Source: Aegilops tauschii subsp. strangulata
Taxonomy: Eukaryota > Streptophyta > Magnoliopsida > Poales > Poaceae
Direction: 5' to 3'
NCBI RefSeq assembly: GCF_002575655.3
Contig: NC_053040.3
Span: forward strand, 361,458,267-361,522,266
Length of the DNA: 64,000 nt
Within the stretch, counting starts at the first letter, position 1; each line of letters begins with the position of its first letter. Below, piece after piece: positions 1-11,363 of the stretch. Position numbers and translations under genes: made by a program. The notes below the pieces were generated by a model. It saw only the letters and a program-made list of their open reading frames with translations, ran no database searches and had not been told where the DNA came from.

Positions 1-1035
1 CACCTCTGGAGGAGCACTGGTCCCAGGCCAAACCCTCCGGCTGGGCGGCTTTACCATGACCGCTCGTTTGGCCGTTAAGCCGACGATGACCTCTCGGGTC
101 ATCGAAAATTCCCTTCGTATTGACTCCGAACACTCCAAGCAGATGGATCCGACAGAGCTTTCGTATTTAAATGAGCTCCTAGATCGCATCACCGCCCTGG
201 GGGTCGCTACAGACTACGATCGAATTGGGCTTAAACCCGATTAGAGAGAAATCAAATCTCCACCGATCACCCACCAGATAGCGGTAGTCGAGGAGCGAGA
301 CGATAACTCTTCCCCTATATTGAGGACGGACTACGTCCGGATCTCCGACCTCGAAAAGCCGGACACCCACTTGCGAAGAGATGCATCCTGCCCTCCGAAC
401 ATGGAATCGGACGATGGACCTAAGAAATCAGTTGATATCCCGGAGCCCAAACTGTTAAGTTCGGAAGATCTCCAGACTCCGGATCCAAAATTGGGTCAGG
501 GTTCGGATTTAAATCCACCCACCACCCACATATAAGCACTCTCATGAGCATACAGCAGCAGTCTCAGGAAACGGTCCATCACTTCTGGGCCAGATTCCTC
601 CTTGTCAAAGACAAGATTAAAGATTGCCGCGACGAAGACACGATCTCAGCGTTCCAAAACAATTGCATGGATGAAGGAATCCTCAACGCCATCAACCGCC
701 ATCGCATATTACACTTCGCTGACTTGGCAACTATCGTACAGAAGTCAAGCGCAATGGAAAGCGCCTGGAAAACTCAGGCAGCCCATTGGGAGCCATCGGT
801 CCCCACTCAACCCCTCGTTCAGACGAAAAGGGCGCACCCTCGTGGCACGCCCGGTCCAATTGTAAAGAAATATAAGCCAATTACGGGCGCGGAACCGTTC
901 TGGGAGGATGGCTCGACGGGCCATGCAAAATACACACAAAACCGGATAATATACCGACCCACAGCCTTAGAGCATGTTGGATACTCCGGCAAGTGGTCAA
1001 GAGCGGCAAGGATATCCTCACCAAGAATACCCTAG
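1..1035 (+). pseudogene. E1 gag remnant
   Basis: Gag would form the retrotransposon capsid. The first part (1-535) is a single frame with one internal TAG at 242-244 and encodes a gag N-terminal region that aligns by eye with the start of gag in C. The second part (544-1035) is in another frame and holds the C-terminal part of the capsid-like domain (HHFWARFLLVKDKI, then a cysteine-containing helix region). The middle of the capsid domain, present in C at about 27580-27830, is missing, so the two copies have complementary deletions. No zinc knuckle was seen. The start codon lies outside the window. Confidence 0.7.
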
Positions 1036-2445
1036 AACAACACCCCCGGAAGACGACGACCTCAAAGTATTGACGGTCTTCGAGACATTCACTTCAAACA
1101 ATAGGCGCAAAAGGGCACTCAGCGAACTTGCCAAAGTCTGCCAAATCGCAGCAATAAACCCCTGGAACGACACGGCTATAACTTTTAATGCCGGTGAGAA
1201 ACCCAAATACAGGACAGACTGAGCACCAGCCGCCTTGGTCCTCAGTCCAATTGTGGGCGGCTTTCGGCTCACCAAGGTTCTCATGGACGGCGGCAGCGGA
1301 CTAAACCTCATCTACGAGGATACACTCCAAAAAATGGAAATAGACAGGAGCCGCATTGAGCAAAGCAGCACAACCTTCTGAGGAATCATTCCCAGCCGCG
1401 AGGCGCGGTGCGCGGGAAAAATAACACTTGACGTGGTATTCGGCACGTCGGAGAATTATCGGTCCAAAGAGATAACCTTCCAAGTGGCCCCTTTCAACAG
1501 CGGATATCACGCCCTCTTGGGGCGGGAGGCATTTACATGCTTCCAAGCTATACCTCATTATGGGTACATGAAGCTTAAGATGCCCGGGCCCAACGGCATA
1601 ATCACTCTCGCCAGTGATCCGGACATAGCACTCCGCGCCAAAAATAAAACCGCATCCCTTTCCCTTGAGGCATTATCTGAAGCCCTAGCGGCCGAAGAAT
1701 TAACCACAATGCGCTCCACGGTGGACAGGGATGATGTGATCCTAGACAAATGACCCAAATCCATCTCCTTCAAACCAGCAGAAGAAATAGTCAAATTCCA
1801 AGTCCATCCAACGGACCCTAAGAAGACAGCATCTATTGGAGCACAACTAGACACAACGGTTGATGCCACGCTACGAGAGTTCTTGCGCGAGAACTGGGAC
1901 ATATTCGCATGGCACCCTTCTGATATGCCAGGAATCCCACGTAAGTTGGCTGAACACAGCCTCAATATATTGAAGGGATACAAACCGGTCAAACAAACAC
2001 TGCGGCGTTTTTCCGAACCCAAACGTCAAGCTATGGGGGAGCTAGCCAAGCTAATCGAGGCCGGATTCATTAGAGAAATAAAACACCCGGACTGGCTGGC
2101 AAACCTGGTGATGGTGCCAAAGAAGTACAAATCCTGGCGCCTGTGCGTTGATTTCAAAGACCTCAGTAAGGCTTTCCCCAAGGATCCCTTCCCCCTCCCC
2201 CGCATCGACCAGATCATTGATGCTACCGCAGGACATGACTCACTATGCTTCCTCGATGCATATTCCGGATACCATCAAATTAAAATGAAGGAGTCCGATC
2301 AAGCTGCAACAGCATTCATTACCCCATATGGGCCATTCTGCTTCAACACCATGCCCTTCGGGCTCAAAAACGCCGACGCCACCTACCAACGCATGATTCA
2401 GATATGCCTGGAGAAACAGACCGGCAAGATAGTTGAAGCATATGT
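1036..2445 (+). pseudogene. E1 protease and first part of reverse transcriptase
   Basis: The 974-2445 frame carries a retropepsin with active-site motif DGGSGLN near 1285-1308. A linker follows, then the N-terminal half of RT: fingers and palm with WRLCVDFKDLSKAFPKD, the LDAYSGYHQI motif and the MPFGLKNADATYQR motif. There are in-frame stops at about 1220, 1379 and 1751. The frame ends at VEAY, the first residue of the catalytic YVDD box, where element A begins. RT resumes at 47349. The RT resembles Tat-lineage plant gypsy enzymes. It cannot be expressed as one protein because of the stops and the 45-kb insertion. Confidence 0.85.
2441..2445. repeat. Target-site duplication TATGT of element A (left copy)
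   Basis: TATGT at 2441-2445 directly precedes the first base of the A 5' LTR. The same five bases follow the 3' LTR at 47349-47353. Removing A plus one copy restores an open RT reading frame across the junction. Confidence 0.95.
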
Positions 2446-3319
2446 TGTCGGCATTCTGGGAACGGGGGTCCCCAGACTTGCCTGCCTGCGGCCCACGGCG
2501 TGGCTCTCCAGCGGCCCCGTACGGCCCATCTTCACTAGCAAACACTCAAGACCCTCGCGAGGGGCCAAGCCTCGCGAGGCGGACGACACAAGACCTCCTC
2601 GGGAGCGGCCTCACCAGGTTGGCTCGCGAGGAGCGGAGAGATCAAGGCAAGGCAAACCTCGCGAGGTTCTCATGACGTAAGCCATGACGATCAAGGCTAG
2701 GCGGGCGCCAGCGCGCACACTGTCCTTGCTTCCTCTTTGGTGCTAAGGAGGCAAGCGCAGGCGAGGAGTACCGAGGCGTCAAGCAAAGGTTTCCATATCG
2801 GTGCAACGAGACCAAGACCAGCAGGACGGCAGGATGGAGGTCACCGTGGAACCCAAGACGGCGTCACCACTAGAGCCTTTGGCAGTCGAAGACCGCTTTT
2901 GTGAGGATAAGCTGTACTAGTTGTTCCCCTTCAAACTTGGCCGTTGTGGGGTCCCTTCCCGCTCAATATTTGGGAAGAGGACCCGGGCCTCTATAAATAG
3001 GACTAGCCACCACAGAGGGAGGGAGGATCGAACCCTTCTCCAACCCACCAAGCACAAGAACACCTCACCTCAGGAGGCTGTTCTTCCCCTTGTATTGTTC
3101 ATCCTCAGCCCAAGAGGCAATCCACCACCACCACACTGGAGTAGGGTATTACACCACAACGGTGGCCCGAACCAGTATAAATCTTGTGTTCTCGTGTTCT
3201 TTGGGTTCGGCGAGTTAGTCCGCTAGATCGTGGAGTGCGAGAGCTTGGGAGTGGAGAGATCTTCGTGCGCACCCCAGTGTTCGAACCTCAAGGGTTTTGC
3301 CGGAACCCGAAATCCGACA
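2446..3319 (+). repeat. A 5' LTR
   Basis: 874 bp, starting TGTCGGCATTC and ending CCGACA. A TATA box (CTATAAATAG) lies at about 2991-3000. The rest is strongly similar to 46480-47348 and, in reverse complement, to 18670-19519 and 24933-25813. Confidence 0.92.
2991..3000 (+). promoter_or_regulatory. TATA box in A 5' LTR
   Basis: CTATAAATAG in a GC-rich setting. It is the likely start region for genomic RNA of A, and the same box is conserved in the 3' LTR near 47021. Confidence 0.7.
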
Positions 3320-3339
3320 TTTGGCGTGCCAGGTAGGGG
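3320..3339 (+). promoter_or_regulatory. Primer binding site region of A
   Basis: The sequence TTTGGCGTGCCAGGTAGGGG directly follows the LTR. B has the nearly identical TTTGGCGCGCCAAGTAGGGG at 24932-24913 on the minus strand. The position fits a tRNA primer site; I did not assign the tRNA. Confidence 0.7.
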
Positions 3340-3489
3340 TGCGCCAGAGCTTTCCTTCCGACGATCTGCGCTTCGCCGCCACCGTGCTCCGCCCCCACGG
3401 CAAGCGCAATGCTTTCTGCTCCAACGACCAATGCCAGCGGCGGGGCTAGGGGGCTCCGAGCCTTGGCCCCCGCCTTACGACAGGTGTAG

Positions 3490-3835
3490 TGGCCGCCCAA
3501 GTTCAAGCCGGAGATGCCACTGCGCTATGACGGCGCGGCGGATCCGGTGGCTTTCCTACTGGCGTACGAGGAGGCCGTCCTCAAAGCTGGGGGCGTCGAC
3601 AGGGTCATGGCCAACTAGCTTCCCATGGCACTTACGGGCGCACTGCGTGCCTGGCTGCTCACCCTCCCAGGATCTTCCGTGGCGTCTTGGGAGGAGTTGC
3701 GCGACCTCTTCACTGCGTGCTTCGCGGAGCCGGCACCCCACGCTGTAGCGGCCCTCCTCGGTGGCTCGCAAGCACCGCCCTCAGACCGCCACCTCAAGTC
3801 GTTCCTTTGCCAGATCGGCGCCGCTTCCACACGCC
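3490..3835 (+). pseudogene. A gag remnant
   Basis: A short gag fragment in frame with PEMPLRYDGAADPVAFLLAYEEAV and, after a TAG near 3617, a core with the SWEELRDLFTACFA helix typical of plant gypsy gag. It is far shorter than a full gag (normally 400 or more residues), so most of the N-terminal and nucleocapsid parts are gone. It shifts frame at about 3830-3850 into the protease frame. A segment of it (about 3732-3758) is found again at 4019-4045 inside the protease region; see findings. Confidence 0.7.
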
Positions 3836-3839
3836 AGGG

Positions 3840-5828
3840 GCTCCCCCGGGCTGGGCGGCGCCCGAGGCCGACCTCACCTTCGACTCAGGGGACCACCCTG
3901 TCACCACCACCGGCTCGGGTGTGCTCCCAATGCTTTGCACGCCCACCATCTGCAACGTGGCCGTCACCAAGACCCTCATCGACGGCGGCGCCGGCCTCAA
4001 CGTGCACCCAAGACAAGGCACCCCACGCTGTAGCGGCCCTCCTCGAGTGGCACCAACCAAGAAGAAGCAGTTGTTCACCCAAGACAAGGCTGAAACCAAG
4101 CGGGTGCCAGTCGATGAAGACGGGTCCTTAGGAGCCACCTTTACCATAGGTGCAGACCTCGACCCTGATCAAGAGGAAGCGTTGGTGAAGTTCTTGCGTG
4201 CGAACAAGGAGATATTCGCATGGGAACCCAAACAGCTGGTGGGGGTCCCGAGAGAGGTGATTGAGCATCACTTAAAGTTGTGCCCCAATGTACGCCCTGT
4301 GAAGCAGCGGGCGAGGCGACAGTCCATGGAGAAGCAGGCCTTCATCGTCCAAGAAACCCGCAAGCTGGAGGCGGCGGGTGCCATTCGCGAGGTTCGGTAC
4401 CCCAAGTGGCTGGCGAACCCCGTTGTTGTGCCGAAGAAAGGCGGGAAGGAGCGCATGTGTGTCGACTTCACCAACCTCAACAAGGCCTACCCCCAAGATC
4501 CGTTCCCACTTCCATGCATCGACCAGATCATCGACTCCACCGCCGAGTGCGATTTGCGATGCTTCCTGGATGCGTTCGCAGGCTATCATCAGATCAAGAT
4601 GGCGGTAGAAGATGTGGAGAAGACCGCCTTCCTGACCCCGTGTGGGGTGTACTGCTATACTTGCATGCCTTTCGGACTGCGCAACGCAGGAGCGACCTTC
4701 CTGCGGCTGATGCACATCGCCTTAGGGCGGCAGCTCGGGAGAAACGCGGAGGCCTACGTTGACGACATTGTGGTGAAGTCTCGGGAGGCGAGAACTTTGA
4801 TCCAAGACCTGGAGGAGACCTTCGCGAGCCTACGCCAGGTGAACTTGCGGCTCAACCCGGAGAAGTGCGTGTTCGGTGTCCCTTCCGGCAAGCTGTTGGG
4901 ATTTCTCGTGTCCCACAGAGGGATCGAGGCGAACCCAGAAAAGGTCAAGGCAATCAAAGAAATGAGCCCACCGCAGACCCTCAAGGAGATGCAGAAGCTT
5001 GCCGGCCGTGTGACTGCGTTGGTGCGCTTTATCACCAAGCTGGGAGAGCGTGCCCTACCGTTCTTCAAGCTGATGAAGAAGAAGGGCCCATTCGAGTGGA
5101 CTCCGGAGGCCGACCAAGCGTTTAAAGACCTCAAGAGATACCTGACCAGCCCACCAGTGATGGTGGCGCCTCGACCCCTCGAGCCATTGGTGCTCTACCT
5201 GTCTGCCACACCCCACTCCGCCAGCGCAGCACTGGTGGCCCTCAGAGAAGAGCGCCAGGTCAAGGGCCCGCCAAGTGGAACCACCAGGCCGGACGAGGCG
5301 GCGTGGCACCAAGGCGAAGCTCCTGAAGCAGCGGCTGCTTCGGCAGACCACCAAGCCCCTGAAGCCGAAGACCCCGAAGAGATACCTCGACCCCCGGAAT
5401 CCGAAGACTCCGTCAGCTCTCCCGCCCTCGTCGAGCACCCGGTGTACTTCGTCAGCACAGTGTTGTGGGATGTGAGGGCACGATACCCCATGCCTCAGAA
5501 GATCCTACTCACGCTCTTGGTGGCCTCGCGCAAGCTGCGCCACTACTTCCAGGGTCACCCCATCAAGGTCGTCTTGGCTTACCTGCTGGAGAGAGTGCTC
5601 AGGAGCCCCAATGCTGCCGGGCGAGTCGCTGAATGGAACATCGAGCTGCAAGTGTTTGACTTGGAGTTAAGCACGACCAGGGTCATCAAGGGGGCTGCGC
5701 TCGCAGACTTTGTGGCAGAATGGATAGACGCCCCAGAACTCGAGGCAGGCGAGAACCAATCCCTATCTCCAGGGAGCGAAGCGCCGGACGACCGGGTCAT
5801 GTACTTCGATGGAGCGTTCTCACGCTAG
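3840..5828 (+). pseudogene. A protease, reverse transcriptase and RNase H (long open stretch)
   Basis: One frame stays open for about 660 codons. It holds a truncated retropepsin (FDSGDHP, then active site LIDGGAGLN near 3976-4002). A complete-looking RT follows, with RMCVDFTNLNKAYPQDPF, LDAFAGYHQIKM, MPFGLRNAGATF and an intact AYVDD box near 4752-4766. After the thumb and connection come an RNase H of the gypsy type and an acidic, proline-rich linker at about 5280-5430. The frame stops at 5826-5828 just after the YFDGAFS motif that begins a second RNase H-like domain. The protease core after the active site is replaced by duplicated gag sequence, so proteolysis would fail. RT itself looks intact, unlike the other gypsy copies here. 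Confidence 0.85.
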
Positions 5829-7441
5829 GGCGCGGGGCTGGAGCGGTGCTTATCTCACCCACCCAGGACAAGCTCTGCTACGCTGTGCAGCTCTTCTTTC
5901 AGCAGGGCGAGTCTCCAACAACATAGCAGAGTACGAGGGCCTCATAGCTGGCCTCAGGGCTGCGGTGGCCCTGGGGGTGAGGCGTCTCACCATCAAGGGC
6001 GACTCACAGCTCCTCGTCAACTTCTCCAACAAAGTATATGAGACGAAGGACGAGCACATGGAGGCGTACCTTGCGGAGGTGCGCAAGATGGAGAAACAAT
6101 TCTCGGGGCTGGAATTGCAGCATGTGCCCCGTGGCACCAACAAGGAAGCTGACGACATCGCCATAAGGGCATCCAAGCGGCTACCCCAAGAGCCTGGCGT
6201 CTTTGAGGAGCGGCTCTTCAAACCATCAGCAACAACGCCGCTCTCAAGAATAGCGCTGCCTCGGGAGGAGCTCCCTCAACCACCTGCCTCAGGAGCCTCG
6301 GCCTGCGGCCCGACCTCGGGAGCGCGCTTGCTCTTAGCACTCGAACCTCAGGAGGGGTGCTGGATCAAGGAATTCAAGGAATACCGGACGAAAGGGACAC
6401 TGCCGGAAGAGGAGGAGGACATGGAGCATGTGGCCCGACAAGCCACGACGTACTTCATCCGGGATGGTGAGTTATACAGGAAGCGGCCAAATGACGTTTC
6501 CCTGCGTTACATCTCCAGGGAGCCAGGAAGAGAGCTGCTGGCCGACATACACGGCAGGGACTGCGGGCACCACTCGTAGTCATGGACCCTCGTCGGCAAG
6601 GTGTTTCGTAGTGGATTCTACTGGCCCACGGTGTTCAACGACGCGACTGAGTTGGTGAGGTCCTGTGAGGCCTGCCAGTTCCACGCCAAGCAGATTCATC
6701 AGCCGGCTCAGGGCCTCTAGACCATCCCACTCTCGTGGCCATTCGATGTCTGGGGGCTCGATATCTTGGGCCCGTTCCCCCTAAGCGCCTGAGGGCTACC
6801 GCTACCTCTACGTCACCATCGACAAGTTCACCAACTGGGCAGAGGTAGAAGCCGTCCGCACCATCCCAGCTGGCTCCGCGATCAAGTTCATCAAGGGTCT
6901 CGTGAGCCGTTTCGGGGTCCCCAACTGCATCATCACCGATAACGGCTCGCAGTTCACTAGTAATCTCTTCAAGACATATTGTGCTAACCTTGGAACGCAG
7001 ATCTGCTACGCTTCGGTGGCGCACCCCAGGAGCAATGGTCAGGCCGAACGCGCCAACGCGGAGGTCCTGAGGGGCCTCAATACTAGGACCTTCAAGAAGA
7101 AGCTTGAGGCCTACGGCAGGGGCTGGCACGACGAGCTCCAGTCCGTGCTGTGGTCCATCCGCACCACCACCACCAAGCTGATGGGTGAGACCCCATTCTT
7201 CCTCGTCTATGGAGCAGAAGCAGTTCTCCCTCACGAGGTCAAACATCGCTCCGCGCGGGTCCTGGCATTTGATGAGGCGCAGCAGGACGCCATGCAGGGG
7301 ATGGACCTCATGCTGGGGGAGGAACGCCGCCATGAAGCCGTGCTACGAGCGGCAAGATATCAGCAGGCGCTGCGGCGGTACCACTGCCGCAACATCCGCT
7401 CCAGGAGGCTCGAGGTGGGTGACCTCGTCCTAAGGCGGGTG
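5809..7441 (+). pseudogene. A second RNase H-like domain and integrase (5' part)
   Basis: The RNase H-like domain (GAGAVLISP, AEYEGLIAGLRAA, IKGDSQLLVN) is spread over three frames, with shifts near 5828 and 5920. Integrase follows with its H-H-C-C zinc region (IHGRDCGHH, then CEACQ). The catalytic core has WGLDILGP, IITDNGSQF and NGQAERANAE (D, D, E). Stops at about 6577, 6718 and 6790 and a frameshift after 6790 break it. The C-terminal part (GDLVLRRV) runs straight into the copia insertion at 7442 and resumes at 16714. Tandem RNase H domains are a known trait of Tat-lineage gypsy elements. Confidence 0.82.
7437..7441. repeat. Target-site duplication GGGTG of the SIRE-like copia (left copy)
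   Basis: GGGTG at 7437-7441 is repeated at 16709-16713 on the other side of the element. The A integrase C-terminus continues after it. Confidence 0.93.
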
Positions 7442-9126
7442 TGAAAGGATCGAGAAGAGGTGTCTAGAGGGGGGGGGGGTGAATAGACTCTTAACAATAA
7501 AAGTTGCAGTTTTTAAATTCCTTAAGTTGGAGTGGAATTTTAGCACAGGTTCACACATTTACAATACATGTCAAGCAAGCATGATAAGAGTATATGAGCA
7601 GAGGAAAGTAAAGCATGCAAGTTGCAAGAATGTAAAGGGATGGGATTGGAGTGTGCAAACGCAATTTGGAGACACGGAGATTTTTTATCCGTGGTTCCGA
7701 TAGGTGGTGCTATCGTACATCCACGTTGATGGAGACTTCAACCCATGAAGGGTAACGGTTGCGAGAGTCCACGGAGGGCTCCACCCACGAAGGGTCCACG
7801 AAGAAGCAACCTTTTCTGCCCACCATGGCTGTCGCCCATGAAGGACTTGCCTCACTCGGGAAGATCTTCATGAAGTAGGCGATCTCCTTGCCCTTACAAA
7901 CTCCTTGGTTCAACTCCACAATCTTGACGGAGGCTCCCAAGTGACACCTAACCAATCTAGGAGACACCACTCTCCAAGAGGTAATAGATGGTGTGTTGAT
8001 GATGAAATCCTTGCTCTTGTGCTTCAAATGATAGTCTCCCCAACACTCAACTCTCTCTCATAGGATAGGATTTGGTGGAAAGATGATTTGAGTGGAAAGC
8101 AACTTGGGGAAGGCTAGAGATCAAGATTTATGTGGTTGGAATGGAATATCTTGACCTCAACACAAGTGTAGGTGGTTCTCTCTCAGAAAATGTATGTTGG
8201 AAGTGTAGGCATGTTTCGATGGCTCTCTCTCCACCAATGAAGAGTGGGTGGAGGGGTATATATAGCCTCCACACAAAATCTAACCGTTACACACAATTTA
8301 CCAAACTCGATGGGACCGATTCAGAGATCTCGGTCGGACCAATTTGGTTCATAATGTGACCGTTAGGGTTTTCGGTGGGACCGACATGTCAACTCGGTGT
8401 GACCGATGTCATTAGGGTTAGGGCATAACGTAATCTCAGTGAGACCGATTACTCAAACTCGGTGGGACCGATTTTGGTAATAGACAAACAGAGGGTTGGT
8501 TAGGCAAACTCGGTGGGACCGATTCGCTCATCTCGGTTGGACCGAAACGTTACGAAAGGGTGACAGAGAGTTTGCATTGCAATCTCGGTGGGACCGATTG
8601 CATATTTTGGTTAGACCGAAATTATTGTAATAGGCAATAGAGAGTTTGCAATCCCATCTCGGTGATACCGAGATCCCTATCGGTGAGACCGAGTTGATTA
8701 CGATTTGTGGCAGTGGCTATGTCAAGTGAACTCGGTAGTGCCGGATAGAACAAATCGGTGGGGCCGAGTTTGAATTTTGGTTTGGGACATATGTGGATGT
8801 GATAAAGTGGTTGAGGGCTTTGGAGCATATCATTAAGCATTTTGAGCAAGAACCTCATTAAGCAACACCTCACCCCCTCTTAATAGTATTGGCTTTTCCT
8901 ATGGACTCAATGTGATCTTGGATCACCAAAAATGAAATGTAGAGTCTTGTGCTTTGAGCTTGAGTCAATCCTTTTGTTCTTAGCATTTAGAAGGGGTTCC
9001 ACATCTTCTTGTCCATGCCACTCCATTGTTGAACTTATCTGAAATATACTAGGTGAAAACATAGTCCAACAAGAGATATGTTGACATTAATTACCAAAAT
9101 CACCCAGGGAGCACTTGTGCTTTCAA
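7442..9126 (-). repeat. 3' LTR of the SIRE-like copia
   Basis: 1685 bp. It contains about 14 copies of an imperfect palindrome of the form TCGGTnnnACCGA between about 8309 and 8770. A run of nine to ten G lies near its left end (7471-7480). It differs from the other LTR by scattered substitutions and lacks the 62-bp tandem duplication seen there. Confidence 0.9.
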
Positions 9127-9140
9127 TCTCCCCCTTTTTG
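9127..9140 (-). promoter_or_regulatory. Polypurine tract of the SIRE-like copia
   Basis: On the minus strand AAAAAGGGGGAGAT directly precedes the 3' LTR. It is the expected primer site for plus-strand DNA synthesis. Confidence 0.8.
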
Positions 9141-11007
9141 GTAATTGATGACAAGATACATCAAAGCTTTAGATAAAGATATAGAGAATAACAAGTAAAG
9201 CTTTTGAAATACATGTAACATGCATGGGCTCAACCTACATGTATGCAATCATGTGAATATGGAACATAAGAGCATATGAGTGCATAATCATGACATAGCA
9301 AGCAATGAGTTACATGTATCTTGGCTATATGCATCAGAGCAAATGGTGTGAATATAGGAAATGTACCTTCATGCTCATGAGTCCTTGCAAATACTATGTA
9401 CATCAGCAAGATATCCTCATGCACATGAGTGTGATGCATATACTTACCTTGTGGTCTTGAGTTGGCTTAGAAAGGGATGAACCTGAGTAAACAAGGTTAG
9501 ATAACACAGATACATCTACTAGCCAGAGCAAACAAAAGGAACCACAAGAGTACCAAGACTGGGATGACATGTAGAGTGTGAGCACTGGATACTCTATTAG
9601 ATATAAACATGTCCCCAAAGGTAAAGATATGCAATGAATTCGAAGATTTTCTTCCCTTAGATGTCTTGCTCCCCCTGAATCTTATATGTGATACTGGGAG
9701 AAGATAGGGAACAGAAAATCAGAGCAAAGAAAATACACAAACAACATGAACATGTCTTTCCCCTCTAAAGACATGTGACTTCTCTCCTCTTGAACACCAA
9801 GCATCTGGGGTATGTAATTCTTCTCTCCCCCTTTTTGAAGGATTAAGCTTTGATGTGAACTCTCTCTCCCCCTTTGACATCAACTTCCAAGAAGGGATCC
9901 TCTGGAGTGTGAGTCAAAATAGGGTTGTTCCTTGAGTCACAGAGCAAAGCAGCGTATAAAATGTGATGCTGGTAGAGGACAAGAATCATTTAGTGGAGCT
10001 GGTGCAAAATGGAATGCAGGATCAAGTGGCAAGCTGTCTTTTCTGCAGTGAAATCGGTGGCACCGAGTTGTGTGCTTCGGTTGCACCGAAAGGATTCGGT
10101 TGGACCGAAAGCAACAAATCGGTGTGACCGAGTTCATCACAGAGAAAGCACTTGTCACCTCAGCTCACTAGGTAAGAAAGATCTCACAAGGATTTGCAAT
10201 GAATTAACTGAAGAATTTTCAAGGAATTGGATGTAGGGAATGCAGAACATAACAAAGAAAAGAAAATCTAGATGAAGTTTTTTTGAAAGGGAAAACAAAT
10301 ATGCATGAGACAAATGCAATAACACTGAGAAACACAAGGGAACTTCATCTAGAAATGGGCGGTGACAAAGTCACCTAAGTTAGAGTATATTGACTTAGGA
10401 GTCAAGTGAGGGCACTTGATCATGGGTCATACTCATCGTTTAAGCTCAAAATGGGGTTGCCATTTTTCGTTTAAGCATTTGATGTATTCACATCTTGTTG
10501 AGTTGCTTTGACCTATGACTTGAGGTAAAGCTTCTCTAAGATGGAATGACATACCTTGGGTGGTGGTGTTGATCTTAGTCATGTAGTGGAACTTGTGTGG
10601 GTTGCTCGAGGTTGATGTAGCTCATCAAGAGTTGGGAGCACCACTTGGAAGTGAGTTCATCTACCTACATGGGTTAGTTTTGCAAGGAAGAGCACTTGTG
10701 TATCCAGAATGACAATCATGAAATTTGATACCAAAAGAAATTTGATATATAGAATTTGTCAAAGGATATGTTGAAGGGTTTCATGCTTCCTTGTCATCAA
10801 CCACCGTTTTGTAGAGACTTGGTGATGTAGAGATTGCTCAAGATGTGAGTGAGTTGCAATCTCATAGATTTAGATTCATCCAAGTACCTACAAGGGTTAG
10901 ATAACATGCAGGGTGCAAATATATCCAAGACATCTGAATATCATCATAAGAGAAATATCAAGGATTAGTCATAGATTCATGCCTTGCATGTATCCAAAAT
11001 GGAGTTC
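9141..11007 (-). other. Long untranslated region between RNase H and 3' LTR
   Basis: About 1.9 kb without a convincing coding frame. It is AT-rich with several ACATG/CATGAG-type short repeats and pyrimidine-rich blocks (for example 9828-9880). Near 10049-10135 it contains four more copies of the TCGGTnnnACCGA motif found in the LTRs. In SIRE elements this position can hold an envelope-like ORF; I see none here. Confidence 0.6.
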
Positions 11008-11363
11008 CTACTCCAAGTTTGAATCATCAATGATGTTCAATTCACCTCTCAGCCGGCAAAATACTTTCTCATCAAGCGGTTTGATGAATATATCCACCAA
11101 TTGCTTATCGGTACGAACATGCTTAAGATTAATGTCTCCTTTAGCAACATGATCTCGAATGAAATGATGACGAACTTCAATATGCTTAGTTCGAGAATGT
11201 TGCATGGTATTGTGAGCAATCTTAATAACACTCTCATTGTCACAAAGCAATGGAACATGTTTCACATATATCCCATAATCCTTAAGAGTTTGGGTCATCC
11301 AAAGTAATTGAGTACAACATGAACCAGCGGCAATGTATTCCGCTTCGGCGGTGGATAAGGATA
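11008..11363 (-). pseudogene. SIRE-like copia RNase H, C-terminal part
   Basis: The frame encodes copia RNase H with LCDNESVIKIAHN and the RTKHIEVRHHFIRDHV motif, and ends with a short tail before a natural stop at 11008. The upstream part (STAEAEYIAA region) is separated from RT by a frameshift near 11435. RNase H would remove RNA from the RNA-DNA hybrid during reverse transcription. Confidence 0.8.

Noticed and set aside
3230..3748. 172-codon open frame across the A LTR end and gag
   Set aside because: It crosses the LTR boundary and PBS and is in a different frame from the recognisable gag (SWEELRDLF).
8305..8775. CRISPR-like repeated motif array
   Set aside because: The TCGGTnnnACCGA units are short and degenerate, unevenly spaced and inside an LTR; the window is plant nuclear DNA.
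9141..11007. Envelope-like gene expected in SIRE elements
   Set aside because: No open frame over about 80 codons with membrane or coiled-coil features was seen in the right position.
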